Shown piece after piece: positions 1 to 6,227 of a DNA stretch of 8,635 nucleotides. The number at the start of each line of letters is the position of its first letter. Position 1 is the stretch's first letter. This DNA comes from Acidimicrobiales bacterium. Its GTDB lineage: Bacteria > Actinomycetota > Acidimicrobiia > Acidimicrobiales > RAAP-2. A program made the translations under genes and the position numbers. The notes under the pieces are model-generated. The model had not been told where the DNA came from. It saw only the letters and a program-made list of their open reading frames with translations, and searched no databases. Location: contig JADGOD010000065.1 in NCBI GenBank assembly GCA_017883125.1, positions 1 through 8,635 of the forward strand, written 5' to 3'.

Positions 1-21
1 CCGATGATGACCTCTCCGCGC

Positions 22-234
22 TCACGCCGAGAGGTCCATCTCGTCGTCGATCCGGGAGAACCGGTAGAGCCAGAGGTCTCTGAGGTAGTTCTGGTAGATC
101 CGCCACGGCCTCCTCGAGCCCTGCTTGGGGAGCTCATCGGCCGAGCGGAGCACGTAGCCCGAGTCGAGCTCCATGAACCGGCTCCTCGGCATCGACGACC
201 CTGGGGCTCTCGGCGTGCCGGCGACGCTCTGCAC
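22..234 (-). pseudogene. C-terminal remnant of a flavin-containing (EthA/Baeyer-Villiger-type) monooxygenase
   Basis: The last ~50 residues read MELDSGYVLRSADELPKQGS, followed by a W-R-x-Y-Q-N-Y-L-R-D block. This is the typical C-terminal signature of EthA-like FAD/NADPH monooxygenases (pattern SGYxxRaxxxxPKQGSrxPWrxxQNYlxD), recognised from memory of the family. A full enzyme is about 490-600 residues. Here no Rossmann GxGxxG motif or FMO fingerprint can exist, because the AveC-like gene ends only 67 bases upstream, at 302. The frame stays open as far as a stop at 430-432. Upstream of about 234-255 the translation loses resemblance to the family, and the neighbouring frames are not clearly better. 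The GTG at 234 is an arbitrary boundary rather than a supported start, and I see no ribosome binding site for it. The most likely reading is a 5'-deleted leftover, presumably non-functional. A short independent ORF is the less likely alternative. Confidence 0.6.
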
Positions 235-301
235 CGTGGAGCGACGTGGCTCACCACCACACCATCGGCGACCGGACGAGAGACTGAACCTCCCGCAGCT
301 C

Positions 302-1354
302 CTATCGGCCCCTCGGGATGACGGGCACGCTCGGCCCCGGGCACTGAACAGCGGTGCCCGGCCCGCACTGATGGGTGCGGAGGTAGCTCGGGTAGGTGGC
401 GGTGTGTCCTGCGTAGAGCGCGGCCGCGTTCATCACCACGTCGTAGCCGAGGGCGACCACGTTGACGAAGCCCACGACGGCGAAGACGCAGAGGGCCGTC
501 CGGGCGCGCCCTGCGACCGCGACCCGACCCGCACCCCGCTCCACCACCGAGCGACCGTCTGCATCGGTGAAGAAGCGGAGCGCGGCGGTGCACGTGAGCA
601 CGCCTGACCACAGGAGCTGCTCGTAGACCGGCACCTGGTGTGTGGTCCCGGCCCACAGGGTCAGCACCCGGATGGACGACGGGTAGCCGACCAGCCCGTT
701 GTGGATGACCGACAGCTCGATCAGGAACTCGAAGGCGAAGACGACGGCGAAGGCGATGCACACGAGGCCCACCGGTCCGAGCCCCGGCCAGCACTTCTGA
801 GCCCGGCGCATGGCTGCACAACCGATCATCCCGAATCCGAGTCCGAGCCAGAGATACACCGCGCCGATGCCGAAGATCGGCTCGGCCAGGAACCGGCCGT
901 TGGGGCTGATCCACCCCGGCACCTGCTCGGACCACGAGCCGAGGTTCACGAATGCGGCGTTGTAGAAGACCGACGGCCGCAGCCAGTTGATGAGCGGATC
1001 GTGCCACCAGGCGATCGCCCATCCGATCACGAGCATGGCGTCGAGAGAGAGACGGCCCTGTCGCCGGCTGCTGCGCACGGCGTGAGCCACGGCCCACACG
1101 GCGAGCAGCGAGCTGAGGACCTCGAAGACCCACACGAGGGTCTTGGTGGACGTCGGGAGCTGATCGGATCCCAGCCCGACGGCGCTGGCATCACCCGAGG
1201 TGAACCAGCGCAGGTAGACCAGGCAGGCGATGAGGGTGCAGACCGCGCCCGCCGCCGCCCAGCCCACCACCGGTCGCACTGGTCGGGTGCCAGACCGTAA
1301 AACCGATGGCGCCTTGGCAGCGAGGTCGTCCTCTTCCCGGTGCACCTGCTCCAT
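302..1354 (-). CDS. Spirocyclase AveC-like integral membrane protein
   Basis: This is a 350-residue polytopic membrane protein. Hydrophobic segments lie near residues 29-50, 72-92, 105-118, 159-179, 194-214, 243-260 and 285-306. The family signature is visible in order: WWHDPLINW (116-124) with a following YNAAFVNLGSW (131-141), PGWISPNG (146-153), EP-x-F-G (158-162), a charged segment MRRAQKCWPGLG (182-193), the VYEQLLW motif (243-249), and a Cys-containing tail CGPGTAVQCPGP (330-341). I recognise these as AveC-like family motifs. AveC itself acts in spiroketal formation and dehydration in avermectin biosynthesis. Most actinobacterial relatives lie outside polyketide clusters and have no assigned reaction, so spirocyclase activity is not implied here. 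The ATG at 1354 has an AGAGAGGA stretch 5-6 bases upstream on the minus strand. The gene lies 71 bases after the phosphotransferase, probably in the same transcript. No polyketide synthase is in the window. Confidence 0.85.
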   Translation of the reverse strand: MEQVHREEDDLAAKAPSVLRSGTRPVRPVVGWAAAGAVCTLIACLVYLRWFTSGDASAVGLGSDQLPTSTKTLVWVFEVLSSLLAVWAVAHAVRSSRRQGRLSLDAMLVIGWAIAWWHDPLINWLRPSVFYNAAFVNLGSWSEQVPGWISPNGRFLAEPIFGIGAVYLWLGLGFGMIGCAAMRRAQKCWPGLGPVGLVCIAFAVVFAFEFLIELSVIHNGLVGYPSSIRVLTLWAGTTHQVPVYEQLLWSGVLTCTAALRFFTDADGRSVVERGAGRVAVAGRARTALCVFAVVGFVNVVALGYDVVMNAAALYAGHTATYPSYLRTHQCGPGTAVQCPGPSVPVIPRGR

Positions 1355-1425
1355 GATGATCCTCTCTCGCGCCCCGCCGGCGCGGCCGAGCCTGACGCCC
1401 GGGGAGTCCTCGGTCTAGCTGGTGA

Positions 1426-2550
1426 TCAGAGACCGAGCCCGGGCCACGGCGTGACGATGGTCCCTGCATGGGGCAGGTCCAGCATGGTGGCCAAGTACTG
1501 GATCCCCGAGTTGTTGGTGACCATCTCGGCGGCGAGATCGGCCGGCAGCACCCCGGCCGCACCGAGGAGATCGGAGAGCCGGACGAGGATGACCGCCATG
1601 CGATAGGCGGCGAAGACCAGCTGGTACTCCATGTCTCGCACCGGCCTGCCGGCCCTGTGCTCCCACTCGGCGACCGTCTCTGCGGGGCTCCCGATGCCCT
1701 CGAGGCGAGGGACCCCGGCGGAGTCGGTGTAGAGGTACTCCATGATCGCCCACCAGGCGAGGTCCGACTCGGCGCCGGCGAGGGACACCATGTCCCAATC
1801 GAGGACGGCGACCACCCGGTTGTCCTTGAAGATCATGTTGCCGATTCGAGCGTCGCCCCATGCGAGCCCGGTCGGCGGATCGGCCGGGACGGTGGCGAGG
1901 AGCCAGTCTCTGGAGGCCTCGACGACGGGGAGCGATCGACCTGAAGCCGCCCATGCGCCGTAGTCGGTCCAGGCGGCCACGTCTTGCTCGAGCCCGGTGG
2001 CTCCGAGGTGCGGCCGATCGAGGAACGCCACGTCAGCCAGGTCGGTCTCGTGCAGGGCTGCCATGACTCGAACGGCATCCTCCCAGAGCTCTCGGCGCTG
2101 CGCCGGGGCGAGATCGGCCACCCAACCGCCTGTGTGGTACGGGGGGGAGTCCTCGGGGACCTGGCCCTCGATGAGCTCCATGACGTAGAACGCCTGGCCC
2201 AGGATCGAGGTGTCCGCTTCCTCTCCGACGATGCGTGGCACCGGGACATCGGGGTTCTTGCCGAGCGCCCGGCACATCTCGACGTGGGCGGCGAAGTCGA
2301 CGTCCTTGTAGAGGAAGTCGGGCGAGCTGACCCGGATCACGAAGCTGCCACTCCTTGGCGTCCCGGCCTCAGACCACGAGGCATCGCACATGAGGGTCTC
2401 GTTCGCCACGCCGGATGATGAAGGCGTCCGCACCTCCCCGAGCACGAGATCGGGGGAGTCGGTCACTCGGCGGAACCAGGGCTCGAGCGAGCCGTGCGCG
2501 GCCGCCAAGTCACGTTGGGTGTCCCGGGTGGGAACACCCGTGCTGCCCAT
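1426..2550 (-). CDS. Phosphotransferase family protein (APH fold, ACAD10/11-like)
   Basis: This is a 374-residue soluble kinase-fold protein. Residues 43-59 (PSSSGVANETLMCDASW) match the nucleotide-binding N-lobe of the ACAD10/11-like phosphotransferase group. VIRV (71-74) sits at the ATP-lysine position. YVMELIEG (122-129) is the hinge. The catalytic loop is LAWGDARIGN (229-238), with the catalytic base Asp233 and metal ligand Asn238. The metal-binding motif is VLDWD (249-253). The usual loop His (HGD) is Trp here, a substitution I know from this subgroup. Relatives phosphorylate small molecules, and some act on hydroxyacyl groups. The substrate here is unknown, and antibiotic resistance should not be assumed. 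The start was set at ATG 2550 because GAAGG lies seven bases upstream. ATG 2583 (11 residues longer) is in frame but lacks a recognisable ribosome site. GTG 2727 would add a Gly/Arg-rich, non-coding-looking extension. A C7 run in the coding strand falls within the SPPY codons (residues 135-138). Confidence 0.85.
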   Translation of the reverse strand: MGSTGVPTRDTQRDLAAAHGSLEPWFRRVTDSPDLVLGEVRTPSSSGVANETLMCDASWSEAGTPRSGSFVIRVSSPDFLYKDVDFAAHVEMCRALGKNPDVPVPRIVGEEADTSILGQAFYVMELIEGQVPEDSPPYHTGGWVADLAPAQRRELWEDAVRVMAALHETDLADVAFLDRPHLGATGLEQDVAAWTDYGAWAASGRSLPVVEASRDWLLATVPADPPTGLAWGDARIGNMIFKDNRVVAVLDWDMVSLAGAESDLAWWAIMEYLYTDSAGVPRLEGIGSPAETVAEWEHRAGRPVRDMEYQLVFAAYRMAVILVRLSDLLGAAGVLPADLAAEMVTNNSGIQYLATMLDLPHAGTIVTPWPGLGL

Positions 2551-2557
2551 GTTGGCG

Positions 2558-2562
2558 CCTTC
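2558..2562 (-). promoter_or_regulatory. Ribosome binding site deciding the phosphotransferase start
   Basis: GAAGG on the minus strand, seven bases before ATG 2550. The alternative in-frame ATG at 2583 is preceded by a pyrimidine-rich stretch without any purine-rich Shine-Dalgarno match. This is why the shorter protein was preferred. Confidence 0.5.
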
Positions 2563-2665
2563 GACCTCGTTCGGCTCGGTCATGAGAGCGAGCTCGATCG
2601 CTCGGTGTGGCCGCAGCCCGCTTCGATGCCCCCTGCGGTCAGGACCTGCGTGTCCGCCACCCTCG

Positions 2666-2673
2666 CCCCCCCC
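2666..2673. repeat. C8 homopolymer run in the phosphotransferase leader
   Basis: Eight consecutive C on the plus strand (G8 on the minus strand) lie between the candidate promoter and the chosen start of the phosphotransferase. A run of this length is a possible slippage site. With the start at 2550 it is untranslated and would affect only leader length. Confidence 0.8.
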
Positions 2674-2745
2674 GGTTGAGTCGATCGTCATGGAGCGCCA
2701 GGAGCTCATCGCTGCCCTGGACCCCACGGCTGTTCGTGTGCGCGA

Positions 2746-2774
2746 AGGCTATGACAGCGAGGTGTCGTGGGCAA
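2746..2774 (-). promoter_or_regulatory. Candidate sigma70-type promoter for the phosphotransferase/AveC-like unit
   Basis: On the minus strand, TTGCCC (2774-2769) is followed by exactly 17 bases and then TAGCCT (2751-2746). The -35 matches TTGACA at four of six positions. The -10 fits the actinobacterial TAnnnT pattern. Transcription would begin near 2739-2740 and read into the phosphotransferase and probably on into the AveC-like gene. Confidence 0.4.
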
Positions 2775-2857
2775 CTCCTCTCCAAAGCACCGGACCCGTG
2801 CAGCGTGGCCGGTGCCCGTCGGGCGAGATGGATGCGGCGGCAGCCAGCCGCGCCCCG

Positions 2858-2863
2858 TACCCT
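2858..2863 (+). promoter_or_regulatory. Candidate -10 box for the small membrane protein gene
   Basis: TACCCT, in the context GTACCCTGGGG, fits the actinobacterial TAnnnT -10 and lies 75 bases upstream of GTG 2938. There is no convincing -35 at the right distance, so this rests on the -10 alone. Confidence 0.25.
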
Positions 2864-2937
2864 GGGGTGCGGCGGATTCCAGCCGGCTCGGTGAGGTGGC
2901 GATCTCGCAGCCGTCGCCCAAGCGACAAGGAGCAGCG

Positions 2938-3444
2938 GTGAGCGACGAGACAGACGAGACCCCGATCGGCGATGAGCCTTCTGCCGGCCAGCCTGTGGAT
3001 CCAGAGACGCTGGCTGCCGAGCTCGACACCGAAGAGGCTGGCTTGATCGCCACCTACGACAAGATGCCGCTTCGGTGGAAGCTCGTCGCTCTCGGTGTGA
3101 TGGTCCTCATCATCGTCATCCTCCTCGCCATCTGGCATGACCTCACCTTCCGCTGGTTCGAGATCCACACCGGCACGGTCAACGAGTCGGGGCCGTACTA
3201 CGGCTTCTGGAGCGGTTTCGGCTCCGACATCGGCGAAGCCACCCTGGTCGTCGGCGTCTTCGCCGCCTGGCGTCACCACAGCTGCCACGTCCGTGGGTGC
3301 GCACGTCTCGGTCGCCAGGTGGAGGGGACCCCGTACCTGGCGTGCCCGAGGCACCACCCCGCCCACAGGGGCTCCAAGCGCAGCGTCACACTCGAGACGA
3401 TCCACACCGCCCACGTCGAGAGCAAGAAGAGCCCCACCACGTAG
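2938..3444 (+). CDS. Small membrane protein with C-terminal Cys/His cluster, unknown function
   Basis: This is a 168-residue protein. Residues 1-40 are acidic and hydrophilic. A clear transmembrane helix spans 48-66. A second weakly hydrophobic stretch (87-111, Tyr/Gly/Trp rich, containing a GSDIGE motif) may re-enter or cross the membrane. Directly after it comes HHSCHVRGC (113-121), then CPRHHPAH (136-143). This gives C116-x4-C121-x14-C136-x2-H139-H140, a plausible zinc or metal site. The tail is basic. I recall similar N-terminal-helix plus CHVxGC...CxxHHP proteins as uncharacterised proteins of actinobacteria and their phages, and no function is known to me. GTG 2938 was chosen because AAGGAG (2927-2932) lies five bases upstream. 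The longer frame from 2767 has a low-complexity, non-coding-looking extension. The gene appears monocistronic, with a hairpin 16 bases after the stop. It is divergent from the phosphotransferase. Confidence 0.75.
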   Translation: MSDETDETPIGDEPSAGQPVDPETLAAELDTEEAGLIATYDKMPLRWKLVALGVMVLIIVILLAIWHDLTFRWFEIHTGTVNESGPYYGFWSGFGSDIGEATLVVGVFAAWRHHSCHVRGCARLGRQVEGTPYLACPRHHPAHRGSKRSVTLETIHTAHVESKKSPTT

Positions 3445-3459
3445 CGGACCGGACACCGA

Positions 3460-3501
3460 TCTGCTCAGGTCGGGGGTGCGTCTCCCGGGCACTTGAGCAG
3501 A
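3460..3501 (+). terminator. Strong GC-rich hairpin after the small membrane protein gene
   Basis: TCTGCTCAGGT (3460-3470) pairs with ACTTGAGCAGA (3491-3501), giving an 11-base-pair stem with one G-T pair. The 20-base interior can fold further through GGGGG/CTCCC. The hairpin begins 16 bases after the stop codon and lies before the glgP operon. No T-tract follows, which is common for actinobacterial terminators. The symmetric stem might also act as an operator, though its position right behind a stop favours termination. Confidence 0.55.
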
Positions 3502-3559
3502 GGGGTCCCTGCGGAGGAATTCGGCGAGCGGCGCGGCGCGATCATCCCTTCGTTGCCCA

Positions 3560-3587
3560 TTGGTACCCCGACCCTTGACGGTAGGGT
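3560..3587 (+). promoter_or_regulatory. Candidate promoter of the glgP operon
   Basis: TTGGTA (3560-3565), 16 bases, then TAGGGT (3582-3587). The -35 matches TTGACA at four of six positions, and the -10 fits TAnnnT. This would give a leader of about 80 bases before GTG 3675. Two other TTGAC-like hexamers (3575-3580 and 3610-3615) lie nearby but lack a reasonable -10 at 16-18 bases. I see no other feature in the 3445-3674 gap besides the upstream hairpin. Confidence 0.3.
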
Positions 3588-3674
3588 TTCGAGATGGCCG
3601 ATTGGGTAGTTGACCTTGTCCCCTAGCGATCATCGCCGGAACGCTCCAGAATGGGGCCAATGGGAGGGGTGAGC

Positions 3675-6227
3675 GTGCCGAGCGGGAAGTTGATCAGTGG
3701 GTCGAAGCGGGTCGGGGTCACCTACGACGACCTGCTTGAGATAGCGCTGAACCTCCGCTGGACCTGGAAGATCGAGGCGAGGCGGGTCTTCGCGGCCCTC
3801 GACCCCGAAGCGAGCCCCGGGGCGTTGGAGTGGCCGCACCGGCTCCTGGTGGGCCTCGGTCGTGCCGCGGTGACCGATCGGCTGAGCGCTGATCCCGAGA
3901 TCGCCCAGCTGGCCCAGTCGGTGGTCGACGAGTTCCGGGCCTTCGAGGCAAGAACGGCCAAGGCGTGGTTCCCCAAGGAGCACAAGGCCAAGAGGGATCT
4001 CGTCGTGGCCTACTTCGCCGCCGAGTACTCGTTGACCGATTCGCTCCCGATCTTCGCCGGCGGTCTCGGAACGGTCGCCGGTGAGCACCTGAAGGCCTCG
4101 AGCGCACTGGGGGTGCCACTGATCGGGGTGGGCCTCTTGTATCGGGGCACGTCGCATCAGTGGCTCGATCGTGACGGGCGCCAGTATGAGGCGTGGGACA
4201 TGACGTCACCGTCCCAGATGCCGATCGAGCCGGCGCGCGACGCCCAGGGGCGAGTGGTCCAGGTGACGGTGCCGCTGCCCGGGCGCGATCTGCAGGTGGC
4301 GGTCTACCGAGCTCGGGTGGGCAGGAATAGCCTCTACCTGCTCGATGCCGCTGTGGCCTCGAACCGGACGGCGGATCGCACGCTGACCACCCGGCTGTAC
4401 GACAATGACATAGAGATCCGATTCGCCCAGGAGCTCATCTTGGGCGTCGGTGGCATGCGAGCGCTGGCCGCCGTGGGCATCGAGCCCGAGGTGATGCACC
4501 TCAACGAGGGCCACTCCGCCTTCGCGACGCTCGAGCGGCTCCGACGTGCCATGGCCCGGGAGGGATTGAGCTTCAGCGAGGCTCGCACAGCGGTGCGCCC
4601 AGGGATCGTCTTCACCACGCACACCCCGGTGGCGGCGGGCCACGACTACTTCGAACCCGCGGTGGCACGTCGATTCCTCGCCCCGTACGCCGGTCAGCTC
4701 GGCATCGAGCTCGAGGAGCTCCTGTCGCTCGGGCGCTATCGCGCCGACGACCCCACCGACTCGTTCTGCCCGACGGTGTTCGCGCTCCGCTCGGCCGGCC
4801 ACCGCAATGGTGTGAGCCGCCTGCACGGCCGTGTGACCCGCCGGCAGTGGGCGGGGCTGTGGCCTCGCCTTCCGCTCGCCGAGGTCCCCATCGGCCATGT
4901 GACCAATGGGATGCACCTCGAATCGTGGACGTCGAACGAGTTCAACGAGCTGTTGACGTCGCAGATCGGGTCGCAGTGGCAGACCACGCCGGGTGACCCC
5001 GTCATGTGGTCCAAGCTGCTGGACGTCGACGACGAGGCGCTGTGGGGCGTGAAGAACGCCGCCCGCGCCGAGCTGGTGGAGTTCAGCCGACGTCGGGCCC
5101 GGCAAGAGCTGGCCCGACGACATGCTCCCATCGAGCGCGTGACGCCGGTGACGCTCCTGGATCCCGATCGGCTGACCATCGGCTTCGTCGGCCGCTTCGT
5201 CGCCTACAAGCGCCCGACCCTGCTGCTCAGCGATCCCGAGCGCCTCGCCCGACTGCTGAAGGATCCTGAGCGCCCGGTCCAGATCGTCTTCGCCGGCAAG
5301 GCCCATCCCAACGATGAGACCGGCAAGCAGCTGCTCCAGAGCATGATCGAGTTCGCCGGCCGGTTCGGGGTCGAGGACCGCGTCGTGTTCATCGCTGACT
5401 TCGACACCACGATGGACCGAGCGCTCTCCCAGGGAGCAGACGTCTGGCTGAACACCCCGCGGCGCCCCCTGGAGGCGTGCGGGGTAGGCGGGATGAAGGC
5501 GGGGATGAACGCGGCTCTCAACCTGAGCACCCTCGATGGCTGGTGGGACGAGGCGTGTCTCGACGCTGATCCGTCGGCGCCGCCGATCGGCTTCTCGATC
5601 GGGACGGCAGGGCCGTACTCCGACATCGAGACGCAGGACGCGCTGGACGCCGAGTCGCTCTACGACGTGCTCGAGAACGAGATCATCCCGCGGTTCTACG
5701 AACGCGACGACAGAGGGGTGCCTCGGGAGTGGATGGCCTCGGCGAAGCAGTCGATGTCCACCTTGGCCCCGATGTGGAACTCGCTGCGGATGACGCGCGA
5801 GTACACCGAGTCGTACTACCTGCCCGGGCTGGCGAGGGTCCGAGCGCTGAGTGCCGGCGGAGCGATCCTGGCGCGCACCCAGGCTCGGGAGGTCGGGCGT
5901 CTGAGGGTCAACTGGCCTGAGCTCACGGTGGCGGTCACCCACGAGGAGCCGGCGACCGAGAGAGGTCATCGGTTCGAGCTGGTCGTGGGGCTCGGGGAGC
6001 TGGACCCCGCGGATCTGCGGGTGCAGCTGTGGGTCGCCTCGGAGGGCGTCGCCCCGCGCTCGGTCGACGCCAGGCTCGTCGAACGGGCGGGCTCTCACGC
6101 CCGGTACGTCGCCACCGTCGGTCAGCTCGCCGATGGCGAACCCGAGACCGTCGTCGCCCGGGTTCTTCCCTCGCCGCGCTACGGCGAAGGCGAGGCGATC
6201 CCCGGCTTGATCACGTGGTCCCAGTGA
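3675..6227 (+). CDS. glgP: Alpha-glucan (glycogen/maltodextrin) phosphorylase, short GlgP type
   Basis: This enzyme releases glucose-1-phosphate from the non-reducing ends of alpha-1,4-glucans, using phosphate and pyridoxal phosphate (GT35). It has 850 residues, matching actinobacterial short-form GlgP. The N-terminal part (about 15-110) resembles the DUF3417 domain, with an ALNLRWTW motif. FAAEYSLTDSLPIFAGGLG (about 116-134) is the family's substrate-side glycine loop. NEGHSAF starts at 277. THTPVAAGHD starts at 315. VGRFVAYKRP (505-514) is the phosphate-binding lysine/arginine region. PLEACGVGGMKAGMN contains the PLP-binding Lys608. The usual TSGMK is VGGMK here, a mild change. The C-terminal ~100 residues form a beta-rich domain seen in this group. 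The start chosen is GTG 3675, with GGAGG at 3663-3667 seven bases upstream. ATG 3651 and 3660 are in-frame alternatives without a good ribosome site. The stop overlaps the next gene start by four bases (GTGA). Confidence 0.95.
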   Translation: MPSGKLISGSKRVGVTYDDLLEIALNLRWTWKIEARRVFAALDPEASPGALEWPHRLLVGLGRAAVTDRLSADPEIAQLAQSVVDEFRAFEARTAKAWFPKEHKAKRDLVVAYFAAEYSLTDSLPIFAGGLGTVAGEHLKASSALGVPLIGVGLLYRGTSHQWLDRDGRQYEAWDMTSPSQMPIEPARDAQGRVVQVTVPLPGRDLQVAVYRARVGRNSLYLLDAAVASNRTADRTLTTRLYDNDIEIRFAQELILGVGGMRALAAVGIEPEVMHLNEGHSAFATLERLRRAMAREGLSFSEARTAVRPGIVFTTHTPVAAGHDYFEPAVARRFLAPYAGQLGIELEELLSLGRYRADDPTDSFCPTVFALRSAGHRNGVSRLHGRVTRRQWAGLWPRLPLAEVPIGHVTNGMHLESWTSNEFNELLTSQIGSQWQTTPGDPVMWSKLLDVDDEALWGVKNAARAELVEFSRRRARQELARRHAPIERVTPVTLLDPDRLTIGFVGRFVAYKRPTLLLSDPERLARLLKDPERPVQIVFAGKAHPNDETGKQLLQSMIEFAGRFGVEDRVVFIADFDTTMDRALSQGADVWLNTPRRPLEACGVGGMKAGMNAALNLSTLDGWWDEACLDADPSAPPIGFSIGTAGPYSDIETQDALDAESLYDVLENEIIPRFYERDDRGVPREWMASAKQSMSTLAPMWNSLRMTREYTESYYLPGLARVRALSAGGAILARTQAREVGRLRVNWPELTVAVTHEEPATERGHRFELVVGLGELDPADLRVQLWVASEGVAPRSVDARLVERAGSHARYVATVGQLADGEPETVVARVLPSPRYGEGEAIPGLITWSQ

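Larger units (their letters stand above)
2551..2937. other. Divergent intergenic region with candidate promoters for both sides
   Basis: These 387 bases separate the minus-strand phosphotransferase from the plus-strand small membrane protein gene. They hold a candidate minus-strand promoter (2746-2774), a weaker plus-strand -10-like box (2858-2863), a C8 run at 2666-2673, and a small inverted repeat, GCGGC/GCCGC, around 2834-2851. I recognise no RNA gene or conserved protein here. If the minus promoter is correct, the phosphotransferase mRNA has a leader of nearly 190 bases. Open frames crossing the region have Arg/Pro/Gly-rich translations typical of chance frames in GC-rich DNA. Confidence 0.5.

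Noticed and set aside
2141..2147. A G7 run inside the phosphotransferase gene as a frameshift or phase-variation site
   Set aside because: The frame is intact through it (SPPY codons) and homology continues on both sides, so no frameshift is visible. Slippage cannot be judged from one sequence.
2690..2941. A possible plus-strand small gene (83 residues, starting MERQELIAALDP) whose stop overlaps GTG 2938 as GTGA
   Set aside because: The overlap is tempting and the first ~30 residues look plausible. The second half is Arg/Ser/Pro-rich, I recognise no homology, no ribosome site stands out, and it would cover the candidate promoters. It is left as a possibility to test by conservation.
2749..3660. 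A 303-codon minus-strand frame covering the small membrane protein gene
   Set aside because: It has low-complexity composition and spans the hairpin and the candidate glgP promoter. The plus-strand gene has a better ribosome site and a clear transmembrane helix.
4206..6098. A 630-codon open frame antisense to glgP
   Set aside because: Its translation is Arg/Pro/Gly/His-rich with no family signature, and it is fully explained by GC-biased third positions of the strongly supported glgP.
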